A stretch of 10,324 nt of DNA, from the NCBI GenBank assembly GCA_937930585.1, contig CALHCA010000125.1:1-10324 (forward strand), read 5' to 3'. Positions 6,264-10,324 of this stretch are shown one piece after another. The position numbers and the translations under genes were made by a program. The notes below the pieces were generated by a model. That model had not been told where the DNA came from and made no database searches. It was given only the letters and a program-made list of their open reading frames with translations. The stretch's first letter is position 1, and the number at the start of each line of letters is the position of its first letter. This DNA is from an uncultured bacterium (lineage in GTDB: Bacteria; Patescibacteriota; Saccharimonadia; Saccharimonadales; Saccharimonadaceae).

Positions 6264-6821
6264 ATGAAGAAAGTTATCGTAAAGGCAAAAATTAAAAATA
6301 AGGTTGATTTTATTAAAAGAATAACGGATACGGGGCATGATTTTGGGCGAGTTATTTTTCAGAATGATCGCGTGTTTTTACCACGAGGTTTTCAGCCAAG
6401 TAGAAATTTACCAAAGTTAATGATTCGAACAGAGATTATTGATCCAAAACGCAAACCTTGGTATCAGCTAATTCAAAAGCGCCATATTGATGCTGAAAAT
6501 GTTGATTTAATTCATGAAACTCCGGTTTTAAATTATTCTGAAACAGCGCATATTGTTCAGCAACTTGGCTTTGAGATGAAAGTTGAAGTGCTTCGAAATC
6601 GCCAAAAACTTCAAGTTGAAGATACTACTTTCTTTTTAGATGATGTTGAAGGATTAGGAACTTTCATTAAACTTGAACGAGAAGTGAAAAAAGGTGATAA
6701 TCCAGATGGAATTCGCCAAGAATTGTGGGATGTTTTAGAAGTTTTGGGAATCGATAGAACTGCAGATTCACCAGAAAATTACACAGCACAGCTTCTTCGA
6801 AAGAAAAAAGCTAAAAAATAA
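6264..6821 (+). CDS. CYTH-domain protein with altered metal-binding residues
   Basis: 185-residue protein of the CYTH superfamily (class IV adenylate cyclase, thiamine triphosphatase, triphosphate tunnel enzymes). It is recognised by the overall strand pattern: an N-terminal strand, GHDFGRVIFQNDRVFLP (24-40), LMIRTEI (52-58), MKVEVLRNRQKLQVE (105-119) and FFLDDVEGLGTFIKLE (123-138), the last matching the family's D-V-x-GLGxFxExE strand. In canonical members the first strand carries ExExK. Here the aligned residues are K7, K9 and K11, and the first Glu of the GLGxFxExE strand is also Lys (K136), while E138 remains. Loss of these acidic residues makes ordinary metal-dependent triphosphate chemistry doubtful, so it may bind ligand without catalysis. 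No cyclase activity should be assumed. It is a leaderless monocistronic gene followed by a weak hairpin; the very basic C-terminus ends RKKKAKK. Confidence 0.75.
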   Translation: MKKVIVKAKIKNKVDFIKRITDTGHDFGRVIFQNDRVFLPRGFQPSRNLPKLMIRTEIIDPKRKPWYQLIQKRHIDAENVDLIHETPVLNYSETAHIVQQLGFEMKVEVLRNRQKLQVEDTTFFLDDVEGLGTFIKLEREVKKGDNPDGIRQELWDVLEVLGIDRTADSPENYTAQLLRKKKAKK

Positions 6822-6825
6822 CTCA

Positions 6826-6849
6826 AAAATCACTCGAAAGGGTGATTTT
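6826..6849. terminator. Hairpin after the CYTH gene, probable weak terminator
   Basis: AAAATCACTC (6826-6835) pairs with GGGTGATTTT (6840-6849), 10 bp with one T-G pair, closed by a GAAA tetraloop (6836-6839). The T-run is only TTTT inside the stem, with a further T6 at 6857-6862. The A/T ends could act on either strand. Confidence 0.65.
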
Positions 6850-6870
6850 AGTTAAATTTTTTAAATAAGC

Positions 6871-6899
6871 TTGAACACTTTGAAAAAAGCTGGTATAAT
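6871..6899 (+). promoter_or_regulatory. Sigma70-type promoter of ftsEX, leaderless
   Basis: TTGAAC (6871-6876), a 17-bp spacer and perfect TATAAT (6894-6899) with extended -10 TGG. The possible starts at 6905 (GTG) and 6908 (ATG) lie 6 and 9 nt after the last base of the box, leaving no space for a Shine-Dalgarno site. This is among the best -35/-10 pairs in the window. Confidence 0.82.
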
Positions 6900-6907
6900 A
6901 AAAAGTG

Positions 6908-7591
6908 ATGATATTATTAGATCGTGTGACAAAAGTTTATGGTAATTCAAAAACTCCTGCGATTAACAGGGTTAGCCTTCATATTAAGCCAAAAGAGTTT
7001 GTTATTCTAGTTGGAACGAGTGGCGCGGGAAAATCTTCACTTTTAAAAATGCTCACTCGTGAAGAAAAGCAAACCAGCGGTAAAATTGTTGTTGGCGGAA
7101 TTGATTATGATAAATTGCGAGATAAGGATATTCCACTTTTACGGCGCCGAATAGGTGTAATTTTTCAAGATTTTAAGCTTTTGCCAAACCGAACTGTTTT
7201 CGAAAATGTAGCTTTTGCACTTGAGATTGCTGGAATGACTAATCATGAGATTAAGGCGACTGTTCCGAGAGTTATTAAGCTTGTTGGTCTTGAAGGAAAA
7301 GAAGGGAATTTTCCACATCAGTTAAGTGGTGGTGAAAGACAACGTGTGGCAATCGCTCGCGCAATTGCTCGCCAACCGAAAATCCTAATTGCTGATGAGC
7401 CAACAGGGAATCTTGACCCAAAACATAGTTGGGATATTATTAGATTGCTTGAAAAAATTAATGATTACGGAACAACAGTTGTCTTAACTACGCACAATGT
7501 TGAAATTGTAAATAAACTTAAACGTCGTGTAATCACCTTAAACGGTGGAAAAATTACTCACGACCAATCGCAAGGGGAGTATAGGCAGTAA
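6908..7591 (+). CDS. ftsE: Cell division ATP-binding protein FtsE
   Basis: 227-residue ABC ATPase that pairs with FtsX at the division site and, by ATP hydrolysis, drives activation of peptidoglycan hydrolases. It shows Walker A GTSGAGKS (36-43), the Q-loop VIFQDFKLLP (Q87), signature LSGGERQR (139-146), Walker B ILIADEP (159-165) with E164, GNLDP at 167-171, and the switch H196 in TTH. All catalytic elements are intact and the length fits the family (about 220-230). ATG 6908 gives the typical FtsE opening MI-L-x-x-V-x-K-x-Y; GTG 6905 would add one residue and is equally close to the promoter. The stop overlaps the ftsX start by one base (TAATG). Confidence 0.95.
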   Translation: MILLDRVTKVYGNSKTPAINRVSLHIKPKEFVILVGTSGAGKSSLLKMLTREEKQTSGKIVVGGIDYDKLRDKDIPLLRRRIGVIFQDFKLLPNRTVFENVAFALEIAGMTNHEIKATVPRVIKLVGLEGKEGNFPHQLSGGERQRVAIARAIARQPKILIADEPTGNLDPKHSWDIIRLLEKINDYGTTVVLTTHNVEIVNKLKRRVITLNGGKITHDQSQGEYRQ

Positions 7592-8622
7592 TGAGAGAGG
7601 AAAATTTAAAACATCATAAAATTAAAGGCTCTCAAGTGCAGCAAGGTAGAAAAAAACAAAATTCGAAAGTTATTATGCAACAGAAACAGCGCCGCCGCAA
7701 AACTTTAACTCTTTGGCGAATTACAAAATATGGTGCAAACAGCTTTGTTCGAAATGCTTGGCTTTCGGTTGCTGCAACTGCTGTGATGACTGTTACTTTG
7801 GTGATTATTTTTGGATCGCTCCTTGCGCGTTCGGTTTTGATGGATACGGTTGATGACATTAAAAATAAAGTTGAAATGTCGATTTATCTGAAAAAAGGTG
7901 TTTCAAATTCTGATATTGAAAAGATGAAAAAGTTAATCGGTGATCTTAAAACAGTGACAAATATAACTTATACCTCACCGCAAGAAGCACGAGATAAATT
8001 TGCGCAAAGAAAATCTGCAGATGTGCGTATTCGAAAAGCTTTAATTGAATCGAATAATGAATTTTTTGGTATTTTTAATATTAGACTTGTTGATATTTCA
8101 GATTCAACCGAGCTTAAAAATCTTGTTGAGAATAATAAATTGATAAAATCGAGCCTCGACCCAGATCATTTGCCAACATATGCGAGTGATCGAAATGAAG
8201 CGATTAAGAATATTTCAAACACGATTAATTTTGCTGAGAAAGTTGGAATTTTAGCTGGTTCAATTTTTGTAATCATTGCTAGTTTAATTATTTTTAATAC
8301 AATTCGAATGGCTATTTTTAATCGCAGAGAAGAGATTTATATGATGAAATTAATTGGTGCGAATAAAAGTTTTATTGCCGGGCCATTTTTGGTTGAAGCG
8401 GTAATTTGCGGAACGATTGCAGCAGTTTTAGCGTCAATTATTGGATATTTGATTATTTTTCTTTCAAAGACTAAGCTTGAAACTTATGGAATTATCATTT
8501 CGCCTGTAATTTCATTCTTGCAAGTTTATGGATTTTTGGTTGTTCTAGGGTTGATAGTTATTGGTTCATTTATCGGCGTTGTTTCAGCATTTACGGCAAC
8601 AAGAAAATATTTAAAAATATAG
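7591..8622 (+). CDS. ftsX: Cell division membrane protein FtsX
   Basis: 343-residue permease-like partner of FtsE. A Lys/Arg/Gln-rich cytoplasmic N-terminus (about 1-45) leads to TM1 (about 57-80), a large extracellular loop (about 81-215), then TM2 (217-240), TM3 (264-290) and TM4 (312-335), ending in the short tail TRKYLKI. This four-helix plan with the loop between TM1 and TM2, and NRREEIYMMKLIGA (244-257) after TM2, are FtsX/MacB-permease hallmarks. The outer loop is where FtsX contacts coiled-coil hydrolases or their adaptors; the coiled-coil CHAP hydrolase encoded next is the likely partner. AGGGGAG at 7573-7579 lies 11 nt before the ATG, somewhat far, so coupling to ftsE (1-nt overlap) probably matters. 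An internal ATG at 7675 would remove most of the basic extension. Confidence 0.93.
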   Translation: MREENLKHHKIKGSQVQQGRKKQNSKVIMQQKQRRRKTLTLWRITKYGANSFVRNAWLSVAATAVMTVTLVIIFGSLLARSVLMDTVDDIKNKVEMSIYLKKGVSNSDIEKMKKLIGDLKTVTNITYTSPQEARDKFAQRKSADVRIRKALIESNNEFFGIFNIRLVDISDSTELKNLVENNKLIKSSLDPDHLPTYASDRNEAIKNISNTINFAEKVGILAGSIFVIIASLIIFNTIRMAIFNRREEIYMMKLIGANKSFIAGPFLVEAVICGTIAAVLASIIGYLIIFLSKTKLETYGIIISPVISFLQVYGFLVVLGLIVIGSFIGVVSAFTATRKYLKI

Positions 8623-8630
8623 AAAGGGGC

Positions 8631-8659
8631 TTGTTTTCGAAAAAAGATTGTGGTATAAT
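8631..8659 (+). promoter_or_regulatory. Sigma70-type promoter of the CHAP hydrolase gene
   Basis: TTGTTT (8631-8636), a 17-bp spacer and perfect TATAAT (8654-8659) with extended -10 TGG, in the gap between ftsX and the hydrolase. The predicted leader is about 33 nt, AT-rich, with no clear Shine-Dalgarno site. The hydrolase can therefore be expressed separately from ftsEX, though readthrough remains possible since no terminator is seen after ftsX. Confidence 0.8.
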
Positions 8660-8698
8660 CTATTTAAGAATAAAGTTAAAATAAAAAGAAAAACAACT

Positions 8699-9886
8699 AT
8701 GAAAAAGATTAAGAAGAAGAATTTAGTGATAAATGGCGCAATTTCTCTTGGAGTTGTTGTTGCTGGTGTTATTGCGGCTTTGCCAAAAAGTGCTGAAGCC
8801 GAGAAGAGTGTTGAACAGCTCGATAAAGAAATTAAAGCGCTGGAATCTCAAATTAGCGGTGCGGAATCTCGTGCGAGTGATCTTAGGAATAAAGCACAAA
8901 CACTTCAAAATGAGCTTAGTGGTATTGAAAATGAAAAAGCCACAATTCAATCGCAAATTGCAATATATCAAAAACAATACGAAAAGCTACAGCTTGAAAT
9001 TAAAAATAATGAAGAAAATATCGAGCGAAATCGAGATGCTCTTGGTTCGATTTTGGCAACAATGTCAATTGAAGATGACATAACACCAATCGAGCGGATT
9101 GCAGGGAGTAATAATCTTTCGAAAGCGCTTGATAATTTTGAATATCAAAGTGCAGTTAAGAACCAGTTGGTTGAAAAGGTTGATAGTATTAAGCGAGCAA
9201 AAGCTGCACTTGAAAAACAGCGAGATGAAGTTAAAGTTGCTTTAACTAATCAACAACAAGCTGAATCTGCACTTCAAGAAAAAATTCGCCAGCAGAATGA
9301 ATTAATTGCTCAAACTAAAAATGATGAAGCAGAATACACAAAATATGCGAACGAGCGAAATTCGCAAAAAGCAGCCCTCCAAAAACAACAGCAAGATATG
9401 ATTCAGGCTCAAATTCTGCGTGCAGCTCGGGCAGCTGGTAGCGGGTCGATTCCACAAGCTATTGCTGGAACAAGCAGTTACCCTTGGAATGATGCAAACT
9501 GTTTTGTTGATGCAAATGCGGTAAGCTATGGTGGTGCAGATGGAAATGGAACAGATGGCTATGGCTATGGTTGTCGCCAATGTGTGAGCTATGTTGCATG
9601 GAAATTGCGCGCAACAAAAGGTATCAACGCTGCATATTGGGGTAATGCTAAAGATGTACCGGCTAGCGCACGGCGAGCAGGATTCCGAACTGGAAGTACT
9701 CCAAAAGTTGGATCATTCGGCGTGATGAGCGGCGGTCAATATGGTCACATTGTTTGGGTCGAAGCCGTGAATGGTAATATGGTTACAATTTCGCAATATA
9801 ATTACTTTGTTAACGGTAGATGGGGTCAATTCTCAACAATGACCGTACCCGCAAGCACTTATGATACATATGTATATTTCGATTAA
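8699..9886 (+). CDS. Secreted coiled-coil CHAP-domain peptidoglycan hydrolase
   Basis: 395-residue exported hydrolase. It has a basic, then hydrophobic signal peptide (about 1-34, cleavage near AEA), and a long coiled-coil region (about 36-235, rich in E/K/Q/L). A G/S/A hinge (about 243-260) leads to a C-terminal CHAP domain (about 261-395). Catalytic candidates are C295 in GCRQCVSYVAW, H350 in GHIVWVEAV and N368 in ISQYNYF. This is the PcsB-like architecture, in which the coiled coil docks on the FtsX outer loop and holds the CHAP amidase/endopeptidase in check. Its position after ftsEX supports that role. Bond specificity cannot be read from the sequence; C268 and C292 are extra cysteines near the active one. 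The start at 8699 is chosen because an upstream TTG at 8648 would place the promoter inside the gene. No good ribosome-binding site is visible. Confidence 0.9.
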   Translation: MKKIKKKNLVINGAISLGVVVAGVIAALPKSAEAEKSVEQLDKEIKALESQISGAESRASDLRNKAQTLQNELSGIENEKATIQSQIAIYQKQYEKLQLEIKNNEENIERNRDALGSILATMSIEDDITPIERIAGSNNLSKALDNFEYQSAVKNQLVEKVDSIKRAKAALEKQRDEVKVALTNQQQAESALQEKIRQQNELIAQTKNDEAEYTKYANERNSQKAALQKQQQDMIQAQILRAARAAGSGSIPQAIAGTSSYPWNDANCFVDANAVSYGGADGNGTDGYGYGCRQCVSYVAWKLRATKGINAAYWGNAKDVPASARRAGFRTGSTPKVGSFGVMSGGQYGHIVWVEAVNGNMVTISQYNYFVNGRWGQFSTMTVPASTYDTYVYFD

Positions 9887-9891
9887 TATTT

Positions 9892-9920
9892 AGCGAGTCA
9901 GTTTATCTGACTCGCTTTTT
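9892..9920 (+). terminator. Strong intrinsic terminator after the CHAP hydrolase
   Basis: AGCGAGTCAG (9892-9901) and CTGACTCGCT (9907-9916) form a perfect 10-bp stem with a 5-nt TTTAT loop, followed by a T-run to 9920 and further AT-rich sequence. It is the most GC-rich hairpin in the window and closes the ftsEX-hydrolase block. Confidence 0.93.
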
Positions 9921-10070
9921 ATTATTTGCTATTTTAGTGATTAACTAAAAGTGCTCATTTAAAAATTTCACAAAGTAAGATATCTTTATAAAGTTTTAGA
10001 TAGATTTTTATCAAAAGAAGCTATTAATGAATTTTTATCATTAAAAAGTTTCTCTTTATCTATTAAAAAT
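9921..10070. repeat. AT-rich spacer with small inverted repeats
   Basis: No gene is seen between the terminator and the promoter at 10070. The stretch holds three exact inverted repeats: TTTTAGT (9932-9938) with ACTAAAA (9944-9950), 5-nt loop; the 10-bp palindrome CTTTATAAAG (9984-9993); and TTAATGA (10024-10030) with TCATTAA (10038-10044), 7-nt loop. ATTTTTATCA occurs twice as a direct repeat (10004-10013 and 10031-10040). In such AT-rich DNA short palindromes arise easily by chance, so operator function is only a possibility. Confidence 0.5.
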
Positions 10071-10078
10071 GATATAAT
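10070..10078 (+). promoter_or_regulatory. Extended -10 promoter of the 3'-end ATPase gene
   Basis: TGATATAAT at 10070-10078 is an extended -10 with perfect TATAAT (10073-10078). No good -35 is visible (TTCTCT at 10050-10055 is the 17-bp-spaced hexamer). AAAGGGG at 10087-10093 is a ribosome-binding site 5 nt before ATG 10099, giving a leader of about 15 nt. Confidence 0.65.
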
Positions 10079-10098
10079 AAAAAATGAAAGGGGATACA

Positions 10099-10324
10099 AT
10101 GGATGTTTTTGTCAAAGAAATAAGGATAAAACCTATACCTAAAGGGAAATACTACTCTGAAATTCCATCAATAAATTCCATTGATTCTTTAAATTTTTCT
10201 TCTCCTATTACCTTTTTTATGGGCGAAAATGGGAGTGGTAAATCAACATTACTTGAAGGTATTGCGGTTTCTTTAGGATTTAACCCTGAGGGAGGAACTG
10301 TTAATTTTAATTTTGCAACTAAAG
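10099..10324 (+). CDS. AAA/ABC-type ATPase, N-terminal part (runs off window)
   Basis: The first 75 residues are visible. Walker A GENGSGKST (42-50) follows a beta strand (PITFFMG), and the next helix LLEGIAVSLGF leads to NPEGGTVNFNF. That is the start of an ABC/SMC-like nucleotide-binding domain of the stand-alone predicted-ATPase kind, with GFNPEGG after Walker A resembling the COG3910-type group. The family subgroup is recalled, not searched. Walker B, signature and any fused domain lie beyond the window, so function (transport, DNA repair, defence) cannot be assigned. Start 10099 has AAAGGGG 5 nt upstream; in-frame ATG 10084 lies only 6 nt after the -10 box and could act as a leaderless alternative adding five residues. 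ATA and GGG codons are frequent in this short stretch compared with the genes before it. Confidence 0.8.
   Translation, partial: MDVFVKEIRIKPIPKGKYYSEIPSINSIDSLNFSSPITFFMGENGSGKSTLLEGIAVSLGFNPEGGTVNFNFATK

Noticed and set aside
8648..8698. TTG start of the hydrolase at 8648
   Set aside because: The -10 box (8654-8659) lies inside this extension; ATG 8699 gives a normal signal peptide.
1959..9580. Reverse-strand open frames under recO, the surface protein, glyS, the methyltransferase, ftsX and the hydrolase
   Set aside because: All lie opposite well supported genes, have low-complexity translations rich in F, N, I or C, and lack promoters and ribosome-binding sites; they are shadows.
1..10324. 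CRISPR array, insertion sequence or transposase
   Set aside because: No regularly spaced repeats, terminal inverted repeats or transposase motifs were seen on either strand.

Overview
The window looks like chromosome from a small-genome, low-GC bacterium with a Gram-positive-type envelope, most likely a Candidate Phyla Radiation member such as Saccharibacteria. This placement is inferred from the gene set and promoter style; no marker gene here proves it. Supporting points: short, tightly packed genes all on the + strand; an FtsE-FtsX-CHAP hydrolase cluster; a secreted protein with a PNTG-type sorting tail and a basic C-terminus; and leaderless genes whose start codon lies 5-8 nt behind a perfect TATAAT. 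No complete gene contains an in-frame TGA, and one (the histidine kinase) ends in TGA. The standard bacterial code therefore applies, which argues against Absconditabacteria/Gracilibacteria and Mycoplasma-like codes.

Layout. 1-50 is the 3' part of tRNA-Phe(GAA) with encoded CCA, then a short terminator. 149-823 encodes a single-pass membrane protein of unknown function. 860-2602 is an overlapping three-gene operon: soluble histidine kinase, stand-alone receiver, RecO; it ends in a perfect palindromic terminator. 2704-4011 encodes a secreted, probably surface-anchored protein, with its own promoter and terminator. 4093-6242 couples glycyl-tRNA synthetase with a SpoU/TrmH-type RNA methyltransferase. 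6264-6821 is a leaderless CYTH-domain protein whose metal-binding acidic residues appear replaced by lysines. 6908-8622 is ftsE-ftsX, and 8699-9886 a coiled-coil/CHAP peptidoglycan hydrolase with its own promoter. A strong 10-bp-stem terminator closes this block. 9921-10083 is an AT-rich gap with several small inverted repeats, and from 10099 an AAA/ABC-type ATPase runs off the window.

How the genes work together. FtsE (ATPase) and FtsX (membrane) probably form the transmembrane switch that activates the neighbouring coiled-coil CHAP hydrolase during division. The kinase and receiver form a minimal cytosolic two-component pair co-transcribed with recombination-repair gene recO. The rest is translation (tRNA-Phe, GlyRS, RNA methyltransferase) and envelope or surface functions. 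The most notable signals are the uniform TATAAT/leaderless organisation, the charge-reversed CYTH protein, the strong excess of the palindrome TTCGAA across all reading frames, and a change in character after about position 9900, where an accessory gene may begin.
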